This document shows, piece by piece, positions 36,902-45,866 of a stretch of DNA of 64,000 nucleotides. How positions within the stretch are numbered: the stretch's first letter is position 1; each line of letters opens with the position of its first letter. This DNA comes from Roseiarcus sp963770275 (GTDB taxonomy: Bacteria > Pseudomonadota > Alphaproteobacteria > Rhizobiales > Beijerinckiaceae), in the NCBI GenBank assembly GCA_963770275.1, contig CAVYPD010000035.1:1-64000 (forward strand), read 5' to 3'. The position numbers and the translations under genes were made by a program. The notes beneath the pieces are model-generated. The model did not search any database and was not told the DNA's origin. It saw only the letters and a program-made list of their open reading frames with translations.

Positions 36902-37191
36902 TGCACGACCCTCGCCCGTTCGGAGGTCAGCAGGCTCGCCGAGAGCACAATGATTCCGAGCCAGAAGACGCTTGCCCAATAGGCGATGAGAAAGCGGGGA
37001 TGGGAGCCCAGGCAAAGCGCCTTGGCGAGCGAGCAGATGTCGGAGTTCTGCACGAGACAGGCCCCGGCCTCATGCCATGACAAGTAGCCGAAGCGGATGA
37101 CCTCGCCGAAGGTGATCCACCACCAGGCGATCGCGCCCAGCATCGTCGCGGCTCCGAGAGCGAGGAGCGCGGGGGTCAGGCGCGACCTCAT
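36898..37191 (-). CDS. Small membrane protein of unknown function
   Basis: A 97-residue protein with two hydrophobic stretches, LLALGAATMLGAIAWWWITFG (about residues 9-29) and FLIAYWASVFWLGIIVLSAS (about 67-86). Between them is a loop with three cysteines (ACLVQNSDICSLAKALCLG). I do not recognise it. It overlaps ssuB upstream and the flavin reductase downstream by four bases each, so it is translated with them and presumably serves the same transport or oxidation process. Confidence 0.6.
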   Translation of the reverse strand: MRSRLTPALLALGAATMLGAIAWWWITFGEVIRFGYLSWHEAGACLVQNSDICSLAKALCLGSHPRFLIAYWASVFWLGIIVLSASLLTSERARVVQ

Positions 37192-37982
37192 GTGGCGAGC
37201 CCCAGGGTCGCAAGAATTTGTCGCCTCAGCCCGACCAGCTCGGGATCGTCACGATGGCGAGGATAGGGCCGTTCGACCTTGAATTCGGCCTTGATGCGTC
37301 CCGGCCGTCCGCTGAGCACGATGACGCGGGACGCCAGAAGCACCGCCTCTTCGACATCGTGGGTCACGAGAATCGCGGTGAAGCCTTCCCTGCGCCAGAG
37401 CGACACCAGCTCCGCTTGCAGCGTCAGTCGCGTCAGCGAGTCGAGCTTGCCGAGCGGCTCATCAAGCAGCAGCAAGGCGGGATCGTTCACGAGCGCGCGG
37501 GCAAGCGCGGCGCGTTGAGCCATGCCGCCCGAGAGCTGATGGGGATAAGCCTTGCTGAAGTCGCGAAGGCCGACCAGATCGAGCGCGGAATCGACGCGCG
37601 CGCTCTCCTGCTTGAGGACGCCGCGCGCATCGAGCCCGGTCGCGACATTGTTCCAGACCGTCGCCCACGGAAACAGCGTCGGATCCTGAAAGACGAGAAT
37701 CCGTGACGGATCCGGCCTGTCGATCAGCGACCCTTCCGCTGAAATTGAGCCGCTTGTCGGCTGCTCAAGACCGGAGATAAGCCGGAGCAGCGTCGATTTG
37801 CCGCATCCCGACGGTCCGAGCAGCGCGACGAACTCGCCGGCCTCGACGGAAAGGTCGATCGACTCGAGCACCGGCAGCCGCGAACCGTCGAGTTCGAACG
37901 CGTGGCTCACGCCGCGAATGTCGATTGCAACATTGCGCGCCGCGGCCGGCGGAGCGCGCAACGCTGTTGCGGTCGCCGCCAT
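37188..37982 (-). CDS. ssuB: Sulfonate/nitrate-type ABC transporter ATP-binding protein
   Basis: A 264-residue ABC ATPase. Walker A is GPSGCGKSTLLRLISGLEQP (about residue 55), Q-loop VFQDPTLFPW, signature LSGGMAQRAALARAL and Walker B LLLLDEPLGKLDSLTR, all characteristic of the SsuB/TauB/NrtD class. It overlaps the permease upstream and the small membrane gene downstream. The long open frame reaching 38912 is an accident of the overlapping permease and is not used. Confidence 0.92.
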   Translation of the reverse strand: MAATATALRAPPAAARNVAIDIRGVSHAFELDGSRLPVLESIDLSVEAGEFVALLGPSGCGKSTLLRLISGLEQPTSGSISAEGSLIDRPDPSRILVFQDPTLFPWATVWNNVATGLDARGVLKQESARVDSALDLVGLRDFSKAYPHQLSGGMAQRAALARALVNDPALLLLDEPLGKLDSLTRLTLQAELVSLWRREGFTAILVTHDVEEAVLLASRVIVLSGRPGRIKAEFKVERPYPRHRDDPELVGLRRQILATLGLAT

Positions 37983-38986
37983 CAGATGAACCCCTTCTGC
38001 CAGCCGAGCAGACGGTCGCGAGCCACGAACAAAAGCTTGACGATGCCGGCGCAGATGAGGGCCATGATGACGAGCGTCGCGTAGACGTTGGCGTAGCCCG
38101 AATACGCGGTCTCGAACTGGATGTACCAGCCAAGCCCGAATTTGGCGCCGAGCATCTCCGCCACGACGAGGACGGCGAAGGAATAGTAGAGCGCCATGAA
38201 CAGGCCGACGAACACGTGCGGCAGCGACGCGGGCACGGCGATCTTCGACACGAGGTACCATTCGCTCGCGCCGAGATTGCGCCCAACGTCGTAATAGGCG
38301 CGATTGACGGAGGCGACGCCCGAGGAGGTGAGGATCGCAATCGGAATGCCCGCTGACAGCGCGACGATGAACACGCTCGCGGCGAAGGTCGTCGGGAAGA
38401 AGAAGAACGTGCAGGGAATCCAGGCGGTCGCCGGCACCGGTCCGATCAGCTTGAGGATCGGCATGCCCCAGTAGCTGAAGCGCTTCGACCAGCCGAGCGC
38501 GACGCCAAGCGCGTAGCCAACGACCGCGCCGGAGGCGAAGCCGATCGACCACAGGCGCAGCGTGTAGCCGATGCAGATCAGAATCCGCGACCCCTCGGTG
38601 ACGTAGACGTTGAGCAGGCCGTTCGGCGGCGAGAAGAAGGGTTTTGGCAGCCAGCCAAACTTCGCCGTCGTCAGCTCCCACAAGGTGAGCCAGACGCCGA
38701 TCGCGATGAGCCACGGCCCATAATGGACCCAGCCTTCGCCGAACCGGCCCAAGTGCGGGACGGCGAACGCCAGAACCACGAGCGCCAATGCCCCGCTCGC
38801 CATGATGATGGCGAAGAGACCATCGCTTCCCCACGGAACGACATCGGGCAAGGCGACGGTGGCAACCGCCGCCGCGCCCCATGCGACGGCGGCGATAAGC
38901 CCGCTTGCCCAAACATTCTTCTGGAGACCGCTTAGAGCCGAAGAACGCTCCGCGCGGCCGTCCAGAGCCTCGATTGCATTGCTCAT
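37982..38986 (-). CDS. ssuC: Sulfonate-type ABC transporter permease
   Basis: A 334-residue BPD_transp_1 permease. The EAA-type loop reads NRAYYDVGRNLGASEWYLVSKIAVPASLPHVF. Hydrophobic segments are evident, including two extra N-terminal ones (residues 27-45 and 58-75) that make it longer than enteric SsuC (about 260). MSNAIEALDG at 38986 is chosen, 11 bases after the binding-protein gene; a longer frame to 39211 runs inside that gene. Confidence 0.9.
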   Translation of the reverse strand: MSNAIEALDGRAERSSALSGLQKNVWASGLIAAVAWGAAAVATVALPDVVPWGSDGLFAIIMASGALALVVLAFAVPHLGRFGEGWVHYGPWLIAIGVWLTLWELTTAKFGWLPKPFFSPPNGLLNVYVTEGSRILICIGYTLRLWSIGFASGAVVGYALGVALGWSKRFSYWGMPILKLIGPVPATAWIPCTFFFFPTTFAASVFIVALSAGIPIAILTSSGVASVNRAYYDVGRNLGASEWYLVSKIAVPASLPHVFVGLFMALYYSFAVLVVAEMLGAKFGLGWYIQFETAYSGYANVYATLVIMALICAGIVKLLFVARDRLLGWQKGFI

Positions 38987-38997
38987 CGACGAAGGAC

Positions 38998-40029
38998 TCA
39001 CGCGAGAAGGTTGACCGTGATGCGCTCGGCGAATTCCTTCGGATCCGTTGAAGGCTCCAGCACCTTGACGAGCTTCAGCTCCTCCGAGGTGATGCGGATC
39101 TGATCGGTGAGCGCCTGACCGATCGGGTGGTTGTGGTAGACGAGCGATCCAAGGATCTCCGTCAGCGTGGCTTCGGTGAGGCCCGCGGGCTTGAGATTCT
39201 CGTAGTACCATTTCGCCACTTCATCGGGATGATTGGCGGTGTATTCGTGGATCTCGATATTGGCCTCCGCGAGCCTGCGGAGCGCGTCCTTGTTGGCGGC
39301 GAGGAACGGCCCATTGGCGCCGAGCACGCAGCACGTATGGTTCTCGTAGACGCCCGTCTGGGTGTCCGCGATCTTGGTGAAGTTGAACTGCTTCTCGATC
39401 GAATAGGCCCACGGGTCGAGATGCGCCGCGAGATCCGCGTCGCCGCGATTGACGGATTCGCCGACGAGATCGAACGGCACCGCCTTCCAGGTCACGTCGG
39501 TCTCGGGATCGATGCCGGCCTTGTACAGCGTGACCTGGAAGGCCACCTGCGGCGGGGCGCCGATGCCGTAAGTCGCGATCGTCTTGCCCTTGACGCCTGC
39601 GAGGTCCTTGATGCCCGAAGCCTGCGACGCCAGCAGGCGCTGGCAGCCGCCATGCGAGCCGACGAACAGCTTCACGTCGAAGCCCTGCTCAAGCGGCTTC
39701 AGCCAGTCGCCGATGAGACCGGCGCCCGCGTCCGCCTTGCCGGTCGCCAGGGCCTGGATCAGCGTCTGGCCGCTTGCGCCCTGGTAGAAGAGTTCGACGT
39801 CGAGATTGTGCTTGGCGTAGATGCCTTTGGCGACGCCGAATCCGAGCGGCGAGTGGCACGCGGCCACCTCAGTCCAGGCGAGCCTGATCTTTGGCGCCGG
39901 CGCCGCGATCGCCGGCGAAAAGACCTGGCGGCTCAGCACGCCTCCCGCCGCGGCGACGCCGACGGCGCCGACAGTCTTCAGAAGCGTTCGCCGGGACGGC
40001 TGAACGGTCGTTGTTATGTCTTTGCTCAT
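38998..40029 (-). CDS. Sulfonate/taurine-type ABC transporter substrate-binding protein
   Basis: A 343-residue SsuA/THI5-like binding protein with a twin-arginine signal (SRRTLLKTVGAVGVAAAGG, residues 12-30). The mature part reads KIRLAWTEVAACHSPLGFGVAKGIYAKHNLDVELFYQGASGQTLI and continues with GKTIATYGIGAPPQVAFQ. The Tat signal suggests folding or cofactor constraints before export. It belongs to the ABC system with the following permease and ATPase. Its ligand is not predictable. An 801-codon frame that fuses it to metY is artificial. Confidence 0.88.
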   Translation of the reverse strand: MSKDITTTVQPSRRTLLKTVGAVGVAAAGGVLSRQVFSPAIAAPAPKIRLAWTEVAACHSPLGFGVAKGIYAKHNLDVELFYQGASGQTLIQALATGKADAGAGLIGDWLKPLEQGFDVKLFVGSHGGCQRLLASQASGIKDLAGVKGKTIATYGIGAPPQVAFQVTLYKAGIDPETDVTWKAVPFDLVGESVNRGDADLAAHLDPWAYSIEKQFNFTKIADTQTGVYENHTCCVLGANGPFLAANKDALRRLAEANIEIHEYTANHPDEVAKWYYENLKPAGLTEATLTEILGSLVYHNHPIGQALTDQIRITSEELKLVKVLEPSTDPKEFAERITVNLLA

Positions 40030-40067
40030 GGAAGCCCCCTTCAGGTGGGTGTGGATAGATGGTGAGA

Positions 40068-41403
40068 TCAGGCCGCCTTGCGTGACGGCTCGTGAACGGA
40101 GACGCGGCCCGCCGCGTCGAGCGCCTGCGACAAATCCGCGAGAATGTCGTCTGGATGTTCGAGGCCAATCGAAAGGCGCACGTAGCCGGGCGTGACGCCG
40201 GCCGCGAGCTGCTCGTCGGACGTCAATTGCTGATGCGTGGTCGAGGCCGGATGAATGGCGAGCGAGCGCGCGTCGCCGATGTTGGCGACATGGTAGAGAA
40301 GCTCGAGCGAGTCGATGAACTTGCGCCCTGCCTCGACGCCGCCCTTGAGCTCGAAGCCGATCGAGGCCGCCGTAACCGCCTTTGAGGTAGGCGTCGGCGC
40401 GGCGGCGAGGCTCGCCCGTCTGCAGGCCGGGGAAGATGACATGGGAGACGTCGCTGCGACCTTTGAGGAAGTTCGCAACGGCGATCGCATTTTCGTTGTG
40501 CTGGCGAAGCCGCAGCGGCAGCGTCTCGAGTCCCTGCAGAAGCTGGAAGGCGTTGAACGGCGAAATCGCCGCGCCAAGGTCGCGCAACAGCTTGACGCGC
40601 GCGCGCAACGCATAGGCGATCGGTCCGAGCGGCTTCGCCGCCTCGGTCCAGATCGCGCCGTGGTAGGCTTCATCCGGTTGCGTGAGCAGGGGGAAGCGCT
40701 CGGCGTGCTGCTCCCACGGGAAATTGCCGCCATCGATGATGAGGCCGCCGATCGATGTGCCGTGTCCGCCGATGTACTTCGTCGCGGAATAGACCACGAC
40801 CGCCGCGCCATGCTCGAACGGCCGCGCGATCAGCGGCGTCGCCGTGTTGTCGGCGATCAACGGAACGCCAAGCGACCGGCCGATGTCGGCGACCTCGCGG
40901 ATCGGAAAGACGTGGAGCTTCGGGTTGGGGAGGATCTCGGCGTAATAAGCGCGCGTCTTCGCGTCGGTCGCGCGGCGGAACGCCTCGGGATCGCTCGGAT
41001 CGACGAAGCGGGCCTCGATGCCGAACTGCTTCAGCGTCTGCGCGAACAGCGTCCACGTGCCGCCGTAGAGATCGGTCGAAGAGACGATGTTGTCGCCGGC
41101 CTGGGCGAGGTTCAGCACCGAATAGGCGGAGGCCGCCTGCCCCGAGGCGACCACGAGAGCCGCAGCGCCGCCTTCGAGCGCCGCGATGCGGGTCTCGAGC
41201 GCGTCCCAGGTCGGGTTCTGGACGCGGGTGTAGATGTTGCCGAGCTCTTCAAGCGCGAAGAGCCGCGAGGCGTGCCCGGTGTCCTGGAACTGGTAGGAGG
41301 TCGTCTGGTAGATCGGCACCGCGACCGCGCCGCTGACCGGGTCGGCGCGATAGGCGCCGCCGTGCAGCGCCAAAGTCTCGGGTCGCAGTTTGTCTTTCGC
41401 CAT
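40068..41403 (-). CDS. metY: O-acetylhomoserine sulfhydrylase (one frameshift)
   Basis: A PLP enzyme of 444 residues after removal of one base near 40376. It makes homocysteine from O-acetylhomoserine and sulfide. The start TLALHGGAYRADPVSGAVAVPIYQTTSYQF, the GQAASAYSVLNLAQAGDNIVSS segment and the PLP lysine in VVYSATKYIGGHGTSIGG are diagnostic. After the shift it reads ASIGFELKGGVEAGRKFIDSL and ends at GRVSVHEPSRKAA. Placement inside an organosulfur operon fits direct use of liberated sulfide. Confidence 0.92.
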
Positions 41404-41439
41404 TGCGATGTTTCCTGGGATTTGTGGCTGAGGGAGGGT

Positions 41440-42492
41440 TCAGTAGGCGGAGGCAGGCTCGGAAACGGGGGCCGGGTCGATCAGATCCGCGTAGTGGCGG
41501 CGCGCCACGTCGGGATGGGATCGCAGCCGGCTCTTCAGATAGTTCCGGCCAACTTCCCGGAAGAGCGGATTGTCCGGGTCCTGCGTCACGCCGCGCGCTT
41601 GCGCGGCAAGGTGAGGCGGCAGCGAAAGCAGCGGAACCGTCGCGTCGTGACGCGCTCCGAGGAAAAGCGCGACGGACAGGCGGTCCGACCCTTGAGGCGG
41701 CGAGACCACGCGATGCACGTTGGCGCGCAGATAGCCGTTGGAGGCCATTTCGAGAATCTCGCCGATGTTGACGACGAAGCTTCCCGCGACGGGCGGCGCG
41801 TCGATCCAGCCGCCGTCGTCAGCCTGAACCTGCAGACCGGCCTGCTTCTCTTGCAGGAGAAGGGTCACGAACCCGGAATCCTTGTGGGCGCCCACGCCCT
41901 GATCGCTCTCGTTCGACGCGCGGCCGGGGTAGCGGATGATCTTGATGAGCGGGTTCGGCGCCGGCGTGTAGATCGGCGCGAAAATGTCTTCGGGCTGTTC
42001 AAGCGCGGCGGCGAACGCGCGCAGCACTTTTATGGCAAGCGCAGTGGTCTCATCCTGATAGGCGAGAAGCGTCGGCTTGAACTCCGGGAACGCGGCCGGC
42101 CATTGGTTCGGACCCTGCAGGCGATCCCAGGGCGGCGCCTCGCGGTCGAAGGGCAGCGCCGGCCTTTCCGGCCCGATGTCGACCTGCTCGCGCCAGTCGG
42201 GCTTGCCCCGGGTGTGCTCGAAACCGGCGCGGTTGTAGCCGCGGAAATGCGGCGAGTTCACCATCTCGATGGCGAGCTTGTCCTGCTCGGGCAGCGCGAA
42301 GAAGCGTCGGGAGACCTTCAGCACATCCTGAATGAGGCCGTCCTCGATCCCGTGGCCGACCAGATAGAAGAAGCCGACATTGCGGGCCGCTTTCCGCAGC
42401 TCTTCCAGAAAATGCGAGCGCTCCGACGCATCGCCGTTGAATCGACGAAGGTCGAGGGTGGGCAGGGTCTCGGCCTCGACGGCGACAGGCAT
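41440..42492 (-). CDS. Isopenicillin N synthase-family Fe(II) dioxygenase
   Basis: A 350-residue 2-oxoglutarate/Fe(II)-type oxygenase. The N-terminal DIOX_N domain (PTLDLRRFNGD, NVGFFYLVGHGI, FRGYNRAGFEHTRGKPDWREQVDIG) is followed by the metal site H203-D205 (GAHKDSGFVTLLLQ) and H260 (ANVHRV). The RxS co-substrate pair R271/S273 is in DRLSVALF. It is the first gene of the organosulfur operon, 87 bases after the GTCTA/TAGAC palindrome. Members oxidise many small molecules, and a sulfur compound is inferred only from context. Confidence 0.86.
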   Translation of the reverse strand: MPVAVEAETLPTLDLRRFNGDASERSHFLEELRKAARNVGFFYLVGHGIEDGLIQDVLKVSRRFFALPEQDKLAIEMVNSPHFRGYNRAGFEHTRGKPDWREQVDIGPERPALPFDREAPPWDRLQGPNQWPAAFPEFKPTLLAYQDETTALAIKVLRAFAAALEQPEDIFAPIYTPAPNPLIKIIRYPGRASNESDQGVGAHKDSGFVTLLLQEKQAGLQVQADDGGWIDAPPVAGSFVVNIGEILEMASNGYLRANVHRVVSPPQGSDRLSVALFLGARHDATVPLLSLPPHLAAQARGVTQDPDNPLFREVGRNYLKSRLRSHPDVARRHYADLIDPAPVSEPASAY

Positions 42493-42576
42493 GGCTCGCT
42501 CCGGAATGACCGCTGAGATCGCCTCAGCCAGCCGACAACGTCAGCATGGCACCACGTTCCGGCGCATGAGTCAAGT

Positions 42577-42600
42577 ATGTCTATAAATTTAGTAGACTAA
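42577..42600 (-). promoter_or_regulatory. GTCTA-N9-TAGAC palindrome upstream of the organosulfur operon
   Basis: ATGTCTATAAATTTAGTAGA with following CTAA places GTCTA at 42579-42583 and TAGAC at 42593-42597. It lies 87 bases upstream of the first gene of the 12-gene minus-strand operon. The spacing between half sites is identical to that at 44151 and 52206. The surrounding -35/-10 boxes for the minus strand are weak (TAAACT and TAGACA), so activator dependence or a differently placed promoter is possible here. Confidence 0.65.
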
Positions 42601-42715
42601 AGTTTAGGCGCCTGGGGTCGGACTCGTCGGGTGCGGCGGACGGCGGCTCATTTGGACGGTCCCGAGGCTCTTCGAAGTCCATCGAGGCCGGCGCGCCGAT
42701 CGGGCAGCGAGCGGG

Positions 42716-44108
42716 TCAGGTCGCTCGCGCAGCCAAGTGCGCCTGCTCGGTGAGCCGCCGGGCAAGAGAGGCGGCCTGAAGGCGAATGTCGGGGACGGCG
42801 ATCAATTCCCAGAAGGCGGCTTGGCTCATCGGTCCGACGGCGAAGATTCGCTCTGAAGCGCGCCCGCTCGCGTCGACGACAGCGCAATCGTTGTCGACAT
42901 CGAGGCCAATGCCGAGCGGATCGGCGCGCGCGTAGCCCTCGGCGACGAGTTGAGCGACGAGAGGATTGGAGCTGCGCCGTGGATCGCTGGTCAACCCTCG
43001 GCACGAGACTATGCGGGAGACCTCCAGGCGGACCAAAGCTTCAGAGGCGCGCGGACGGATCGAAACGTTCGCGCCGTCTCGTTTCGCGTCGACCTCAAGG
43101 AGATGACCCGGCAGGATTCGCAACTGGCCGCTCTCCTGCAGCGCTCGGATCTTCGCTTCGACCTCCGGCGCCATTCGGTGGCGGTGAATGTCCCACCAGG
43201 GGCGCGCGTGTTCGAGAAACCTTTGGCGGGATCGGCTCGGCATGGCGCGCCAGATCGCCTGCACGTGTGGGCGCAGACCGTCAACGACGCTTCGCCAATC
43301 TCCGCCGCTTTGCATTTCATCGCGCGCTCTCGCGCGAAGCCAATCCAGAAAAGAAGCGAGCCTCGCGGGCGACGGCAATTCCGTTTGCGTGATTTGCGTA
43401 GGCTCGACGCGGCGATGGGCTTGCGGGAGAAGACCGCGCCGAGAGAGGGCGACAATGGGTCCGCGATGGCCGGACTCGCTCAGCGCAATCGCGGCGTCGA
43501 CCATCGTCAGTCCGGTGCCCAGAATCAGAATCGTCGAATCCGGGGCGGCGTTCCACGAACTGCGGGTCCTCCCATGGGCTGACGAATGGCGCATCGAGCG
43601 TTTCGGAGGCTTCGTGTCCGCAGCACAGAACCGCCATATCGAAAACAGCGGTTTGACCCCCGGAAAAGCCAAGCGTGACGGAGCCGTCGCGCTCGCTGAG
43701 GCTCGTAACGGTCTCGCGAAGCCAGCGCAGCGCGCGGCGCGGCGCTCTCAGCGAGACGATCTTCGATCAGGCTGCCAAGGTAGCGTCCATAGACCAAGCG
43801 AGGAACAAAGCAAAAGCGATCCTCGCCCCTATGGCCGTTCGCTCGCAGCCAATTCCAGAAATGATCGGGGTCGTCGGGGAAAGCGCTCATGTTCGACGCC
43901 CGGACGTTCAGTCGATGACTCTCGTTTTCGGTCGCGTAAGCGAGCCCGCGGCCGATCTGCGCGCGGGGTTCGATCAGAGTCAGACGAACGTGCGTCGCCA
44001 GCCGCATTTTAGGAGATGCGCTGTCATCAGAGCGCCGCTCGCGCCGCCCCCGACGATGGCGATCGAGCACGCATCCGCCTGTGTCGATGGCGCGAGCGAA
44101 GCGAGCAT
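42716..44108 (-). CDS. FAD/NAD(P)-binding oxidoreductase (three frameshifts)
   Basis: About 463 residues after repair. It starts with a dinucleotide-binding motif IAIVGGGASGALMTAHLLK and continues LTLIEPRAQIGRGLAYATENESHRLNVRASNMSAFPDDPDHFWNWL, the pattern of the NAD_binding_9 family. A second Rossmann motif is ILILGTGLTMVDAAIALSESG, followed by LSRRGLLPQAHR and a C-terminal IFAVGPMSQAAFWELIAVPDIR. Frames change near 44010 (one base missing), 43745 and 43555 (one extra each). It is divergent from the flavin reductase at 44189 and may share its sulfur-responsive control region. The substrate is unknown. Confidence 0.78.
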
Positions 44109-44141
44109 GGAGCGCGGATTCCTTTCATCGTCCGAAGTGGT

Positions 44142-44171
44142 TTGACAAATGTCTACAAAGTTAATAGACTA
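44142..44171 (+). promoter_or_regulatory. Promoter with GTCTA-N9-TAGAC operator, flavin reductase gene
   Basis: TTGACA (44142-44147) and TAGACT (44165-44170) form a -35/-10 pair with 17-base spacing. The palindrome half sites GTCTA (44151-44155) and TAGAC (44165-44169) lie within it, so the right half site is the -10 box. The same geometry is seen on the plus strand at 52197-52225. A repressor bound here would exclude polymerase. Confidence 0.7.
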
Positions 44172-44188
44172 ATCTCTAAACCCTGTCC

Positions 44189-44791
44189 ATGGTGTGTCCA
44201 ATGGCTCAACGCGCCGCGCTCAAAATTGTCGCCTCAGGCGCCAATCGGATCGCGCCTCAACCGGGCGGCGTCGCGTGTCTCGAAGCTGTGCGGCAATTGC
44301 CCCGCGCCGTCAGCGTGGTCACTTTCCAGCGCGGCGCTGAATGGTTCGGTGTCACCGCGACCTCGGTCTCGTTCCTCTCCGTCGAACCTCCGACCCTTCT
44401 GCTCTCCTTCGATTGCGCCGCCCACCTACCGCCGGCGGCGGCGCCTCAGGCGCCGTTCGGCGTCAGCGTCCTCGCCGCGAGCCATGCCGAGATTGCGGAT
44501 CGTTTTGGGCGTGGAGCTCTGGTCGAGGCGAGCTCGGACGATTTCGAGGGAAGTTGGGTGACGGCGGCGAGCGGTGTCGTGCTTCGATCCGACGCGGTCG
44601 CCGCGCTCGAATGCGAAAGCGAGGAAATCATCGACCGCCACGGACGCGCGATCGTGATCGGCCGGATTCGCAACGTTTTTAAGATCGGCGGCTCTGGCGC
44701 GCTTGTCTATTGGCGCGGCGCCTACAATTCGATCGGCTGGACCGACGACGAAGTCCGAAGGGCGGTGGGCCTCTTTCCCGCCGCAAGATGA
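44189..44791 (+). CDS. Flavin reductase family protein 2
   Basis: A 200-residue DIM6/NtaB-type flavin reductase: AVRQLPRAVSVVTFQRGAEWFGVTATSVSFLSVEPPTLLLSFDC, FGVSVLAASHAEIADRFGRG, and IIDRHGRAIVIGRIRNVF. The ATG at 44189 lies 19 bases after the putative -10 box; a second ATG at 44201 is possible and neither has a good ribosome site. It is a second source of reduced flavin for the region's monooxygenases. Confidence 0.87.
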   Translation: MVCPMAQRAALKIVASGANRIAPQPGGVACLEAVRQLPRAVSVVTFQRGAEWFGVTATSVSFLSVEPPTLLLSFDCAAHLPPAAAPQAPFGVSVLAASHAEIADRFGRGALVEASSDDFEGSWVTAASGVVLRSDAVAALECESEEIIDRHGRAIVIGRIRNVFKIGGSGALVYWRGAYNSIGWTDDEVRRAVGLFPAAR

Positions 44792-44831
44792 GCTCTCATG
44801 CATGCGCTGGGTCGACATCGATGAGCAAGCC

Positions 44832-45806
44832 ATGAACGGAGGCGATCCTCAACCGCGCACGGACAAGCCCGCGTCGAAGATCTCACGCGCGAGGAGCCTA
44901 GCGCGGACTCCGAGTACGCTCATATCGTAGCGGAGCTCCGCCAATTGCGCGCCGCCTCCCAACTGAGCCGCTATCGTGGCGCAGCGCCTCGCCTGCCGTC
45001 GCGGGAGGCGATCAGCGATATCGTCGGGAGCCTTATTTCGGCGCTCTACCCCCGCCACTTCGGCCCTCCGGGACTGGACGCGCGGGACGCCGACGCGTTT
45101 GTGGCTCGGACGCTTGCAAAGGCGTTGCCCGCGCTCAAGCAACAGATCGAACTGGCGCTGGCGCTCGAGCAGGAGGACGCGCGCGATCCAGCCAATGCGA
45201 ACCGCCGATCCGCCGGTGAGATCACGCGCTTGTTTGCCGCGTGCGCTGCCGAAGATACGCGCCGCCCTCGACAAGGACGTCCGCGCCGCTTTCGCGAACG
45301 ATCCTTCGGCGAAGAGCATTGACGAGGTCATCTTCTGCTTTCCCGGCGTCGCCGCGATCATGCGCCATCGCCTGGCGCATGAACTCTACCGGCTCGGCGC
45401 GCCTCTGCTGGCGCGGATCGTGGCCGAGATCGCCCACGCGCTGGCCGGTGTCGACATCCATCCCGGCGCTGAGATCGATGAAGGGTTCTTCATCGACCAC
45501 GGCACCGGCGTCGTCATCGGCGAGACGGCGGTGATCGGCCGCAACGTGCGCATCTATCAGGCGGTCACGCTCGGGGCGAAGCGCTTCGAAGTCAGCGGAG
45601 ATGGTGAACTGCGCAAGAGCTATCCGCGTCATCCCATCGTCGAGGACGACGTGGTCATCTACGCCGGCGCCACGATCCTCGGCCGCATCACGATCGGGCG
45701 TGGCTCATCGATCGGCGGGAATGTCTGGTTGACGGAAAGCGTGCCGCCGGGGAGCCGCATCACGCAAGCCAAGACGCAGGCGAACGCGGGCGGGATCTCG
45801 ATCTAG
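44832..45806 (+). CDS. cysE: Serine O-acetyltransferase, EpsC-type (two frameshifts)
   Basis: Makes O-acetylserine, the acceptor of sulfide in cysteine synthesis. About 324 residues. An N-terminal helical region (EDLTREEPSADSEYAHIVAEL, SREAISDIVGSLISALYPRHFGPPGL) precedes the hexapeptide acyltransferase domain. That domain has VIFCFPGVAAIMRHRLAHELYRLG, DIHPGAEIDEGFFIDHGTGVVIGETAVIG and a C-terminal hexapeptide coil. Frames change near 44885 and 45245. The start is uncertain because the first segment is short. It lies downstream of the sulfur-controlled flavin reductase. Confidence 0.85.
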
Positions 45807-45866
45807 AAATCGCCGCGGCCGACGAAGCTCCGTAGCCTGGACTTGCGGGGCTCGGCGCTCGTGGTC

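Noticed and set aside
37188..38912. A 574-codon frame extending the ABC ATPase upstream
   Set aside because: The upstream part is arginine-rich out-of-frame translation of the permease gene. The ATPase starts at 37982 with an ATGA overlap.
38998..41403. An 801-codon open frame joining a sulfhydrylase and a binding protein
   Set aside because: It arises because metY carries one extra base near 40376 and then runs into the next gene. The binding protein has its own Tat signal and start at 40029, and metY resumes in another frame to a normal C-terminus.
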